Source: a bacterium (lineage in GTDB: Bacteria; Myxococcota_A; Bradymonadia; UBA7976; UBA1532). From it: a stretch of DNA of 64,000 nt. Below, one piece after another: positions 33,289 to 45,100 of this stretch (the first letter of the stretch is position 1; each line of letters begins with the position of its first letter). The stretch spans positions 19,799 through 83,798 of the forward strand of contig JAUHYW010000042.1 in the NCBI GenBank assembly GCA_030426085.1, read 5' to 3'. The notes under the pieces were generated by a model. The model ran no database searches and was not told where the DNA came from. It saw only the letters and a program-made list of their open reading frames with translations. Position numbers and translations under genes: made by a program.

Positions 33289-34578
33289 TCAGGCGCCCTT
33301 GCAGCGGGGCTCGTCCGGGCCGCACTTGACCCGGACGTGGAAGTGCCCGGTGTGGCCCCGCGCGTGGCGGATGATGGCCTTGGTCTTGCCCTTCGGGCCG
33401 GGCCACTGGATCGTCCGGGCCAGCTCTTCGTCGGTGGCGCCCAGCGCCCGGGCGGCGTCGTACAGCGCCGGCTGGAGGTGGTACGACAGGAAGATGTAGG
33501 TCACCTCGCCGGTCTCGATGAAGTGCCGCATCAGCAGCCAGGTGGCCGCCCAGTCGACCTCACCGCCCCGCGCCTTGCGGCCCTCGCCCCGGGGGAAGCC
33601 GGGGTAGGCCAGAAGCCCCACGTCGATGTCCCGCCCGCTGGTGTGCGACTTGTGCGGCGGGAAGCGCCCGCCCCGGGGCTTGCTCAGCGAGCAGACCAGC
33701 ACCTCGCCCGGGTAGCCCGTCTCGTGGCGGAAGGCGGCGATGGCGTGCTGGAGCACCCGCATGGCATGGGTCGAGCCGTAGGCCCGATCGGGGGTGCGGA
33801 GGGTGTACAGGGGGCTCTCGGGCAGCGCCGCGCCGTTCGTCAGGCGGCCGCCGGTGGGCCAGCCCCGCGAGAGGCTGTCGGCGGGCGCGGTGGGCTCGAA
33901 GGTCCACGGCAGGCGCGGGCCGTGCTCGGCGAGGTGGGGCAGGGCCGACTCGACCCAGGTCTGCAAGCGCATCTTCGGCGGCAGCGTACGCAGGCGGCGG
34001 GCCCGGCGGTTGTGGCCCTTGAGCGCCTCGACTGTGGTGCCGAAGCCGGCGGCGATGCTCTCCCAGGTGTCGCCGGGGCGGGTCTGGTAGCGCACGCGCA
34101 GGCGGGGCACCGGGAAGCGGGCGGCGAACACCTCGATCCGCCGGCCCGCCTTCAGCGTGCGCCCCGGCTTCAACCGGTTGCGCTCGGCCAGATCCCCGAC
34201 GGTGGTGCCGAAGCGCTCGGCGATGTCGGGCAGCGTATCGTCGGGGGCGACGGTGTACTTGATCACCCGGGGTTCGGGCGTCGCCCGGGGGGTGTAGGGG
34301 AAGCCGCCCTCGGGCACCGGCATCGGGGCCCAGCCCGGCGGCTCGATGGCCGGGGCGGTGTCGGCGGTGGGGCGATCGGGCGCGACGGCGGGCAGCGGGG
34401 ACACCGCCGAGCGCAGCGCCCGCAGCGAGCCGGCCAGATCCATCAGGCCCATCGACGGCGCCGAGGCGCCGTTGGGGTGGGGCGAGGCCGCGACCGGGCC
34501 GCCGAGACCCAGGGCGATCAGCAGGCTCAGCGCGGTGAACGGCGTCGGCCCGGCCACGGGGCGGGTGCGTCGGATCAT
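33289..34578 (-). CDS. LysM-domain penicillin-insensitive murein endopeptidase (MepA-like)
   Basis: 429 residues from ATG 34578 (GGAGGGG upstream). The signal peptide covers ALSLLIALGLGGPVAA. Two LysM domains follow at about 105-150 (YTVAPDDTLPDIAERFGTT) and 155-205 (YQTRPGDTWESIAAGFGTT). The C-terminal catalytic domain resembles peptidase M74: HKSHTSGRDIDVGL and GHTGHFHVRVKC give the His/Asp zinc ligands, and SKPRGGRFPPHKSH is the usual entry. It should cut D-Ala-mDAP cross-links in the periplasm, anchored to peptidoglycan by LysM. Divergent from the following gene. Confidence 0.92.
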   Translation of the reverse strand: MIRRTRPVAGPTPFTALSLLIALGLGGPVAASPHPNGASAPSMGLMDLAGSLRALRSAVSPLPAVAPDRPTADTAPAIEPPGWAPMPVPEGGFPYTPRATPEPRVIKYTVAPDDTLPDIAERFGTTVGDLAERNRLKPGRTLKAGRRIEVFAARFPVPRLRVRYQTRPGDTWESIAAGFGTTVEALKGHNRRARRLRTLPPKMRLQTWVESALPHLAEHGPRLPWTFEPTAPADSLSRGWPTGGRLTNGAALPESPLYTLRTPDRAYGSTHAMRVLQHAIAAFRHETGYPGEVLVCSLSKPRGGRFPPHKSHTSGRDIDVGLLAYPGFPRGEGRKARGGEVDWAATWLLMRHFIETGEVTYIFLSYHLQPALYDAARALGATDEELARTIQWPGPKGKTKAIIRHARGHTGHFHVRVKCGPDEPRCKGA

Positions 34579-34747
34579 CGGGGAACCCCTCCAGCGCCCG
34601 GGCGCGCGGATGTACCCGGGTGTATCGGGCACAATAGCGAAATCGCGGCGGTCGTTCAGGTCCGAGTACGGGACCTTCGGGTCCAGACGCCGGGCCGGGC
34701 CGTCATCCCATTGCCTCCCGCCGTCGACTCGGGCATGGTGCCCGACG

Positions 34748-35605
34748 ATGTCTGCCCCCACCGACGCCCGCGCCCGCCTGCTCGCCTTGTTCCTGGCCGC
34801 TGGCCTCGCCGCGCCACCGGTCATGGCCGCCCCCAGCGAGGGCTGCACCAAGGGCCCGGCGGAGGCCATCCGCAGCGGCGACGCCGAGGCCGCCGAAGAC
34901 GCGCTGCGCAAGGCCCTCGCCGACAGCGCCTGCGGCCCGGTCGCCCCCGAGCTGAGGCTGCGGCTGGCGCAGGTGCTCGGCGACAACCACGGCGGCGAGC
35001 CGGGCCCCGCCTGCGAGGCGATGGGCCTCTTCCGGCGCATCGCCGCCGAGAGCGACGATCCCCTGGTGCAATCCGACGCCGCGGCGCGGGCCGACCGCCT
35101 GGGGGCGATCTGCGCCGGCGAGGGGCCGAAGGGCGACCCCGACGAGGGCGATCCCGACGAGGGCCCGAGCACCGACACCGCGCCCGACGGCCCGGCGGAC
35201 GCGCCTCCCGATCTCACCGCCGCGCCCCCTGCGCGGGCGCCGGGCCCGACCGAGTGGGCGCTGGTCGGCGCCGGGGGCGGGCTGCTGCTGGTGGGCGGCG
35301 CGCTCATCGTGCTCTCGTTCGGCGAGTTGGAGGATCGCGACGCGGCCCACCGGGCCTACCTGGCGGCGCCGTTCGGCTCGGCCGAAGAGGCGGCCGCCGC
35401 GCAGCGCTTCGAGGACGAGCAGACGGCGGCCCAGATCCTGGTCGGCTGCGGGGTCGCCGCCGCCGGCATCGGCGCCGCCCTGGGCATCACCGCGGTCGCG
35501 ATGTGGCCCGACGGCCCCGACGCCGGCGCGTCGGTCGAGAGCGCGAGCGCGAGCGCCCGCTTGGTGCTGGGCCCGACCGGCGTCGGGGTGGTGGGCCGAT
35601 GGTGA
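34748..35605 (+). CDS. Exported protein with one TM segment, unknown function
   Basis: 285 residues from ATG 34748. Signal peptide (LLALFLAAGLAAPPVMAA) then a helical cysteine-containing region (EGCTKGP, ADSACGP, GPACEAM) that may be TPR-like (AIRSGDAEAAEDALRKAL). An acidic repeat (GDPDEGDPDEGPS) leads to two hydrophobic stretches (GAGGGLLLVGGALIVLSFG; GVAAAGIGAALGITAVAMW). It is probably anchored in the inner membrane. Common in Myxococcota as an uncharacterised type. It overlaps the lipoprotein gene. Confidence 0.78.
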   Translation: MSAPTDARARLLALFLAAGLAAPPVMAAPSEGCTKGPAEAIRSGDAEAAEDALRKALADSACGPVAPELRLRLAQVLGDNHGGEPGPACEAMGLFRRIAAESDDPLVQSDAAARADRLGAICAGEGPKGDPDEGDPDEGPSTDTAPDGPADAPPDLTAAPPARAPGPTEWALVGAGGGLLLVGGALIVLSFGELEDRDAAHRAYLAAPFGSAEEAAAAQRFEDEQTAAQILVGCGVAAAGIGAALGITAVAMWPDGPDAGASVESASASARLVLGPTGVGVVGRW

Positions 35606-35805
35606 GCGTCTCGCGCGCGCGCCGGATCGTGATCGCCGCCGTGGGGGCTGCGGCGCTGGCTGCGGCCGGCTGCGATCTCTACGATCAGAGCCTGCCCTCC
35701 AAGATCGACGCCGGCCCCGACGCCGCGGCCGACGCGGGCGGGGACGGCGGCGCCGACGCTTCGGCCGATGCCGCCGTCGAAGACGCCGGGCTCGACGGCG
35801 CCTGA
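35599..35805 (+). CDS. Small lipoprotein with Asp/Ala-rich tail
   Basis: 68 residues, ATG 35599, overlapping the previous gene by 7 bases. Signal peptide with lipobox AAAGC, mature part starting CDLYDQSLPSKIDAG, then an acidic Ala/Asp/Gly tail (PDAAADAGGDGGADAS). Tails of this kind are frequent in myxobacterial lipoproteins. Function unknown; its overlap implies expression with the upstream exported protein. Confidence 0.75.
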   Translation: MVSVSRARRIVIAAVGAAALAAAGCDLYDQSLPSKIDAGPDAAADAGGDGGADASADAAVEDAGLDGA

Positions 35806-35910
35806 ATCCCCCCCGGGTCCTCACCCCGGGCGAACCGCGGGGCGCCGCCCGCGCATCACGATCGACGCCGACCGCAGAGAACCGCCGACCGCACAGAATA
35901 CGGAGCCGCG

Positions 35911-36918
35911 ATGACGACCCACACCAACCGCCGCTGGCTGCTCGCCCGCCGCCCGAAGGGCCCGGTGACCGAGGAGGACTTCACCTTCGACACCGTCGAG
36001 GAGGATCCGCCCGCCGAGGGCGAGGTGCTCGTGGCCATGCGCTACATCTCGCTCGACCCCGCAATGCGGGGCTGGATGAACGACGCGCCGTCCTACGTGC
36101 CCCCGGTGAAGCTGGGCGCGGTCATGCGGGCCTATGGCGTGGGTCAGGTCGTCGCGTCGAACGCCCCCGGCTTCGCCGAGGGCGACTGGGTCACCGCGCC
36201 CAGCGGCTTGCAGAGCATCTACCGCACCCGGCGCCGAGGCGACCTGCGCAAGATCGACCCTGAGCTGTGCCCGACCACCTGGCACCTGGGCGTCGTGGGC
36301 ATGCCCGGCCTGACCGCCTACTTCGGCCTGTTCGACGTGGGGCAGCTCGAAGAGGGGGAGACGGTGCTCGTCACCGGCGCCGCCGGCGCGGTGGGATCGG
36401 TCGTCGGGCAGCTCGCCGGCATCGCTGGGGCCCGGGTCGTGGGCGTGGCCGGCGGGCCCGACAAGTGCCGGTTCCTGACCGAGACCCTCGGCTTCGACGC
36501 GGCGGTGGACTACAAGGCCGACGGCGTGCAGGAGGCCCTGGCCGCCGCCTGCCCCGACGGGATCGACGTCTTCTTCGACAACGTCGGCGGCCCGCTGCTC
36601 GAGGCCGGGCTGTGGCTGATGAACGACCACGGCCGGGTGCCGCTGTGCGGCGCCATCTCGCAGTACAACGCCACGGCGCTGCCCCCTGGCCCGCGCAGCC
36701 TGCTGCTGGCCATCCCCCGCCGGCTGCGGATCGAGGGCTTCATCGTGATGGACTACGCCGAGCGCTACGGCGAGGCGGTGCCCCGGCTGGCGACCTGGGC
36801 CCGGGAGGGGCGCATCCAGACCCGGGAGACCATCGTGCCCGGCCTGGAGAACTTCCCCGCGGCCTTCGCCCGGCTGTTCAGCGGCGACAAGCTCGGCAAG
36901 CTGATGCTCGGCGTCTGA
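35911..36918 (+). CDS. NADP-dependent medium-chain oxidoreductase (CurA / prostaglandin reductase-like)
   Basis: 335 residues, ATG 35911. It is zinc-free MDR type: YISLDPAMRGWMND near residue 48, VTGAAGAVGSVVGQLA (nucleotide motif), GVAGGPDKCRFL, and FFDNVGGPLLEAGL. These match the YncB/CurA/leukotriene B4 12-hydroxydehydrogenase group, which reduces alpha,beta-unsaturated ketones with NADPH. Cytosolic. It stands alone. Confidence 0.93.
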   Translation: MTTHTNRRWLLARRPKGPVTEEDFTFDTVEEDPPAEGEVLVAMRYISLDPAMRGWMNDAPSYVPPVKLGAVMRAYGVGQVVASNAPGFAEGDWVTAPSGLQSIYRTRRRGDLRKIDPELCPTTWHLGVVGMPGLTAYFGLFDVGQLEEGETVLVTGAAGAVGSVVGQLAGIAGARVVGVAGGPDKCRFLTETLGFDAAVDYKADGVQEALAAACPDGIDVFFDNVGGPLLEAGLWLMNDHGRVPLCGAISQYNATALPPGPRSLLLAIPRRLRIEGFIVMDYAERYGEAVPRLATWAREGRIQTRETIVPGLENFPAAFARLFSGDKLGKLMLGV

Positions 36919-36960
36919 CACCCCGCCCGTCGGGGGGCGGCTCCCGGCCCTCGACCCGCT

Positions 36961-38340
36961 TCAATAGCGCGGCGTGGGCATCGCCGGCAGCTCGATCCAC
37001 ACCGTCGTACCCCGCTCCCGGCTCGACTGGATGCCGATGTGCCCCTCGTGGTGCTCGGCGATGCGCCGGCAGATGGCCAGCCCGATGCCGCCGGGGCGCT
37101 CGCCCCAGCGCTGAAACGGCTCGAAGATGCGCGGCAGCCGCGCCGAATCGATGCCCACCCCCTCGTCCCGCACGGTGAGCCGCCAGACCGCGTCCCGCCG
37201 CTCGACCTCCACGTCGATGCGCGGCGGCCGCCCGGGGCGGGCGTGCGCCAGCCCGTTGGCCAGCAAGTGCCGCAGCAGGGTCTCGATGAGGGCCTCCTGC
37301 CCCCAGATGGTGGGCAGCGCCTGCCGCCGGATCGACGCACCGCTCGCTTCTACCCGATCGGAGAGCGCGTCGATGGCCCGGGTCAGCGCGCGATCGAGGT
37401 CCACCGCGCCCCCGGTGACCGGGATCCGGCTGATGCGGGCATAGGTCAACAGCCCCTCGACGACCCGCTGGGCCTCGATCGCCCGGTCGAACGCGCGCTC
37501 CGCCTCGACCCGGCCCTCGACCGGGAGCTGTTCGAACGACAGCCGCGCCCGCAGCCGGCGCATGTCGCGCAGCGGGGGGCGGACGTGCACCCCGAGCACG
37601 TCGACCAGCTCTTCGTAGCTCTCGTCGATGGAGCGCAGCAGCCGGGCGTGATCGCTCAGGGCCCGGGCGAGCTGCCCCCGCTCGGTCACGTCGGTCAGCC
37701 GCAGGATGATGCGATCGTCGGTGGACCACGCGTGGCAGTGCCAGACCCGGCCTTCGCGCTCGGCGCGCCACGACAGCTCACCCTCCGCGGTCAGCAGGGG
37801 CTGCAGCCGATCGAGATCGTGGGCGTCCATCGCGAAGTGGGCCAGCTCTTCGAGGCGGGTGTCGACGTCGCTCGGCGGCCCCTGAGCCACGATCCGCAGG
37901 CGGGCCGTGCTGCGCATCACCGGCAGATGGCCGGGCGATTTCACTGTGGCATCCCGGGCGCAGATCACGAACAGATCATCCAGCCGCTCGACGATGTCGC
38001 TCCACATCGACAGATCGGCCCGCCGGGCGAGCTGACCGGTGATGTCCTCGACGAGCAGCGCGACGTGGTCGATCCCGAGCGGCAGCGCCCGGACCTGGAA
38101 GCGGCGGTGGGGGTGACCCGGCAGGCGGACCCGGGTCTGGCGCAGGGTCTCGCCGGTCGACAGCGCGGTGCGGACCGACGTGAGCAGCGGGGGCTCCTCG
38201 GCGATCGCCACCAATGGGCGGGCTGCGGCGTTGTGCCGCTCGAGGCGCGGGCGATCACCGCGCCCTCGCCCGTACAACAGCGCCGCCTGCGGCAGACGGT
38301 CGAATAGCATGCCCGTCGCATCGGGCGTTGTCACATCCAC
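36961..38340 (-). CDS. Sensor histidine kinase with PAS-like N-terminus
   Basis: 459 residues from GTG 38340, chosen because GGAGG ends five bases before it (ATG 38382 has none). Residues 1-220 look like one or two PAS-type sensory regions (DRLPQAALLYGRGRG, RLTDVTERGQLARAL) with no TM helix, so it is cytosolic. The phosphoacceptor segment is atypical: LGVHVRPPLRDMRRL instead of SHELRTPL, retaining a His. ATP-binding motifs are normal: LRHLLANGLAHA (N box), DEGVGID (G1), FEPFQRWG (F), GGIGLAI (G2). No response regulator adjoins. Signal unknown. Confidence 0.86.
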   Translation of the reverse strand: MDVTTPDATGMLFDRLPQAALLYGRGRGDRPRLERHNAAARPLVAIAEEPPLLTSVRTALSTGETLRQTRVRLPGHPHRRFQVRALPLGIDHVALLVEDITGQLARRADLSMWSDIVERLDDLFVICARDATVKSPGHLPVMRSTARLRIVAQGPPSDVDTRLEELAHFAMDAHDLDRLQPLLTAEGELSWRAEREGRVWHCHAWSTDDRIILRLTDVTERGQLARALSDHARLLRSIDESYEELVDVLGVHVRPPLRDMRRLRARLSFEQLPVEGRVEAERAFDRAIEAQRVVEGLLTYARISRIPVTGGAVDLDRALTRAIDALSDRVEASGASIRRQALPTIWGQEALIETLLRHLLANGLAHARPGRPPRIDVEVERRDAVWRLTVRDEGVGIDSARLPRIFEPFQRWGERPGGIGLAICRRIAEHHEGHIGIQSSRERGTTVWIELPAMPTPRY

Positions 38341-38382
38341 TCCGGCCTCCTGCACGGGTCGCTCCGTCCGTGCTGGAAGCAT

Positions 38383-38397
38383 TCCAGTAACACTGGA
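38383..38397. promoter_or_regulatory. Palindrome upstream of the histidine kinase gene
   Basis: TCCAGT-AAC-ACTGGA, a perfect 6-bp inverted repeat with 3-bp spacer, 43-57 bp upstream of the chosen kinase start. Candidate operator. Confidence 0.4.
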
Positions 38398-38461
38398 CCC
38401 GCTGCGCCCGCAATGGCCGGATCCCCTGAGCCTGTGGGGAATCTCCCGGTGCGGCCGCCCA

Positions 38462-39670
38462 TCACGCCGAGAGAGGCAACCGTGTCTCAACGAGTGACAC
38501 CCAGTACGACGCACCCACCGGCAGCATGGCATCGTGGAAGTCGTAGCGCGGGTGGTGCAGCGGGGGTGAGTCGGGCCCGGCGCCGGTGCCCAGCCAGACG
38601 TAGCACCCCGGCCGGGCCCGGAGCATGAACGCGAAGTCCTCGCCGCCCATGCTGGGGGGCAGGTGGCGGTGCACCCGCTCGGCCCCGACGACCCGGGCCG
38701 CGGCCCGCGCCGCCAGCTCGGCCTCGTCGCGGGTGTTGACGGTCGCGGGGTAGGTCCGCCGGTAGTCCACCCGACCCTCGAGCCCGAGCCCCGCGCAGAT
38801 CTGCGCCGTCAGCCGCTTCATTCCGGCCTCGATGGCGTCCTGGGCGGCGGGCGAGAACGTGCGCACCGTGCCCTTGAGCTCGACCCGGGACGGGATGACG
38901 TTGTGCGCGCTGCCCCCGTTGAACGCGGTCACGCTCAGCACCGCGGGATCGGTCGGGTCGACCGTGCGGCTCACCAGCGTCTGCAGCGCCGAGACGAGCT
39001 GAGCCCCGCCGATGATCGGATCCCGGGTCTGGTGGGGCATCGCCGCGTGGCCCCCGCGGCCCTCGACCGTGATCACGAACAGATCGGCGGCGGCCATCAC
39101 CGGGCCGGCGTGCACCGCCATCTCGCCCGCTGGCAGCGCGGGCCAGTTGTGCAGCCCGAACACCTGCTCGGCGGGGAAGCGATCGAGCAGGCCCTCCTCG
39201 ATCATCACCCGCCCGCCGGCGCCGCCCTCCTCGGCCGGCTGGAAGACGACGTGCACCGTGCCGGCGAAGTCGGGGTGCTCGGCGAGGTGCCGGGCGGCGG
39301 CGAGCAGCATCGTGGTGTGCCCGTCGTGCCCGCAGGCGTGCATGCGCCCGGGGTGCTTCGAGGCGTGGGCGAAGGTGTTCTCCTCGGGCATCGGCAGCGC
39401 GTCCAGATCGGCCCGAAGCGCGATGGCCGGCCCCGGCGCCCGGCCCTGGATGGTGGCCACCACCCCGGTCTTCGCCAGCCCCACGTCGGGGTCGAGACCG
39501 AAGGCGGCCAGCCGCTCGGCGACCACCCGGCTGGTGCGCTCTTCGGCGTATCCCAGCTCGGGGTGGGCGTGCAGATCGCGGCGCCAGGCGACCAGCTCGG
39601 CGTGGCGCTCGGCGATGGCGGGCACGAGCCGGGCGGTCGACGGGGCGGGCGGCGCGGCGGCGAACGACAT
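38462..39670 (-). CDS. M20 family amidohydrolase / metallopeptidase
   Basis: 402 residues, ATG 39670 with AGGAGC upstream. Family motifs in order: RRDLHAHPELGYAEERT, ALRADLDALPM, MHACGHDGHT (metal ligands), QPAEEGGAG (catalytic Glu), GGHAAMPHQTRDP, and MGGEDFAFML near the end. Such enzymes hydrolyse N-acyl amino acids or hippurate-like amides with two divalent metals, in the cytosol. Specificity cannot be read from sequence. Divergent from the FdhF gene. Confidence 0.95.
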   Translation of the reverse strand: MSFAAAPPAPSTARLVPAIAERHAELVAWRRDLHAHPELGYAEERTSRVVAERLAAFGLDPDVGLAKTGVVATIQGRAPGPAIALRADLDALPMPEENTFAHASKHPGRMHACGHDGHTTMLLAAARHLAEHPDFAGTVHVVFQPAEEGGAGGRVMIEEGLLDRFPAEQVFGLHNWPALPAGEMAVHAGPVMAAADLFVITVEGRGGHAAMPHQTRDPIIGGAQLVSALQTLVSRTVDPTDPAVLSVTAFNGGSAHNVIPSRVELKGTVRTFSPAAQDAIEAGMKRLTAQICAGLGLEGRVDYRRTYPATVNTRDEAELAARAAARVVGAERVHRHLPPSMGGEDFAFMLRARPGCYVWLGTGAGPDSPPLHHPRYDFHDAMLPVGASYWVSLVETRLPLSA

Positions 39671-39746
39671 GGGCGCTCCTGAGGGGTGCGGGCGGCGCGG
39701 CGATCGAGCGCCTTGTATTCGCCCCGCAGCGTGCCATGATCGGCCC

Positions 39747-42098
<2,352 letters not shown>

Positions 42099-42137
42099 CA
42101 GCGCGCCGGCGGGGCAGGGGAGGGCCCGGTCGGGCGC

Positions 42138-45100
42138 TCAGGGCACCGCGCCGACGTTCCCGCTGATCCCGTCGCCGCCCCGGGCGCCGAGGCCGATGTC
42201 GGTGTTGCTGGAGTTTCCGCCGGCCCCGCCGAGGCCGTGGGTCGCCTCGTCGCCGGGCAGGACGAACACGTTCTGCACCGAGTAGTCCGCCGGGCGGCGG
42301 CCGTTGTCGTTGGCCACGAAGATGTCGTAGCTCACCCCGCCCTGGCCGCCGCCGCCGCCGCCGCCGTGGCCCCCGCGCCCGCCGGCCGCGCCGTCGGCCC
42401 CGGCCAGCGAGCAGAAGCCCATGATCATCACGTCGGGGTCGCCCCGGGCCCCGCCGCTGCCGCCCAGCCCGCCCTCGCCGCCGCCGCCGCCGGTGCCGCC
42501 GACGCCGCCGTTGCCCCCCAGCCCGCGGGCGATCTCGTTGCCCTCGAGGGTGGGGAAGGCCGCCGCGTTGGCCGGCCCCCCGCCGGAGAACGACACGTAG
42601 ATGCCGAACGAGCCGCCGCCGGCCGTGCCGCCGCCGCCCGCCTGACCCTGGCAGCCGCCGGAGCCGCCGCCGCCGCCGCTGGCGCCGATGTCGTGCGCCG
42701 GGAAGAAGATGTTGTTGGGCGGCTGGGCCCAGTTGACGTCGACCCCCGCCGCTGCGCCGCCGCCGCCGCCGCCGCTGCCCGGCGCCGCCGCGCCCCCGGT
42801 CTGCCCGTGGAGGCCCTGCCAGTGGGCCGCGGCCTGCCCCACGCCGCCCGCGCCGCCCTGACCGCCGTCGCCGTCGCTGCCCGCGCGCCCGACCGCGCCC
42901 GGCCCGGCGTCGGCCGGCCCGGACTGCGAGACGGTGCAGGTGTTGCCGTCATTGGCCTCGAAGCCCCACGCCCCCGGCCCGCCGGCCCCGCCGTTCGGCC
43001 CCTGGCCCCGGGCGCCGCTGCCCTCCTGCTGCTCGATGGCCGGGCAGCGCCCGGCGCCGCCGGTGCCCCCGTCGACGTTCACCGCGCCGCACACCCGGGC
43101 CCCACCGGACGCGCCGGGGTTGGGCCCGCAGGGGGGAATGGGCGGGGCGAACGGATCGCCCACCGCGGAGAACGCCTGCCGCCCGACCGCGCCGTTGGTG
43201 CCGCTCAGCCCGCTCTGGCCGGCCGAACCGTCCAGCCCCCGGCCGCCGTCGCCGGCGAAGATCCGGTTGTTCGTGATCGACAGCGCGCTGTTCGAGTCGC
43301 GGATGTAGATCGCGTAGCTGTTGGCCTCCTGCAGCACCGACTCGCCGTTGACCACGAAGCCGTCGAAGACCGTCGGCTGGGTGATGCCCTCGGCCCGCAC
43401 CGTGGTCCGGTGGCCGCCGGCCGGGCTGGCGCCGTTGATGATCGTCACGTTGAACACGGCGTCGCGGACCCACGAGACCGGGTCGTGGCCCCCGAGCACG
43501 TCGACGCCCTCGACGAGCGTCACGCTCTCCCGGTAGACCCCCTCGGCCACCCGGACCCGGATCCGGTTGAGCGCCACCGCTCGGCCGATGCCCCGCCCGA
43601 TGCCATCGCACGGCCGGTCGAGCGTGCCGCAGTCGGCCGCGGCGACCCCGCCGTCCTCCCGGGTGGCCACGTAGACCGCGTCGGGATCGGCTTGCAGCTC
43701 ACAGCCGTTGCCCGGTCGCCCGTCGGCGTCGATGAAGCCGGGCAGGCAGTCGTAGCCGCACTGGGCCACCGCGCCCACCGCGCAGCGGGGCACGACCCCG
43801 AACGCCCCGGGGTTGGGATCCCACAGCGCGGTGCAGTCGGTGCCGCACGCGCCGCAGTGGGTCACCTGCACATAGCGCCCCTGAGCGTCGACGAAGCCCT
43901 CGTCGACCTGCCCGTTGCAGTTGTCGTCCTGGTAGTCGCAGGTCTCGGCCGGCGCCGCCGGGCCGGGCACCGCGTCGCACACGACGCTCGCGCCGTCGCC
44001 GGCGCACACCCGCACCCCGCTCCGGCGGCAGAGCCCCTGGCCGGCCTCGCACTGCTGGCCGAGCCCGGCGTAGCCCTCGTCGGTGGTGCCGTCGCAGTCG
44101 TCGTCGAGCCCGTTGCACAGCTCGGGCGAGGCGTCGCCCGGGGCCTCGTCGCACACCGTCGCGCTGCCGTCCGCCGCGCAGACCCGCACGCCCACCCGGC
44201 GGCAGACGCCCTGGCCCACGGTGCACGCCCGGTTCAAGTCGCCATAGTCTTCGTCCGACCGGCCGTCGCAGTCGTCGTCGAGCCCGTTGCAGATGTCCTC
44301 GCCCGCCTGGCCGGCGGCGGCGTTGCACTCCACCGACTCGCCGTCGGCCGCGCAGATGCGGACCCCCTGGCGCAGGCAGACCCCCTGGCCGGCGCTGCAC
44401 GGCTGGCCGATGCCCTGGAAGCCCTCGTCGCTGATGCCATCGCAGTCATTGTCCAGGCCATCGCACAGCTCGGCCGCCGCCCGGCCCGGCTGGGCCCCGC
44501 AGACCACCGACTGCCCGTCGACCGCGCACGCGGTCACCCCCGCCCGGCGGCACAGCCCCTCGCCGACGCTGCACGGCTGGCCGACGCCGTCGTAGCCCTC
44601 GTCGGTGGTGCCGTCGCAGTCGTCGTCCAGGCCGTTGCAGATCTCGTTGCCCGCCATGCCCGGCGTCGCGTCGCAAGCCACCGCGCTGCCGTCCGGGCTG
44701 CACCGCCGCACGCCGGTCGCCGCGCAGACGCCCACGCCCACCGTGCACGCGGTGTTGATGCCATCGTAGCCCTCGTCGGTGGTGCCATCGCAGTCATCGT
44801 CGAGGCCGTTGCACTGCTCGTCGGCGGGGTCGCCGGCCGTCGCGTCGCAGACCACCGTGTCGCCATCGGGGCCGCACTGGCCGATGCCCGAGCGCTGACA
44901 GATGCCGCGGCCCACGGTGCACGGGACGCCCACGCCGTCGTAGCCCTCGTCGGTGGTGCCGTCGCAGTCGTCGTCCAGGCGGTTGCAGGTCTCCTCGGCG
45001 GGCATGCCCGGGGCCACGTCGCAGGCGACCTCCGACCCGTCGGCGCTGCACTGGCGCACCCCCGAGCGCAGGCAGGCCCCGACCCCCACGGTGCACGCGG

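Noticed and set aside
38398..38461. Possible terminator between the M20 gene and the histidine kinase
   Set aside because: Only a five-pair stem with a nine-base loop and no U tract.
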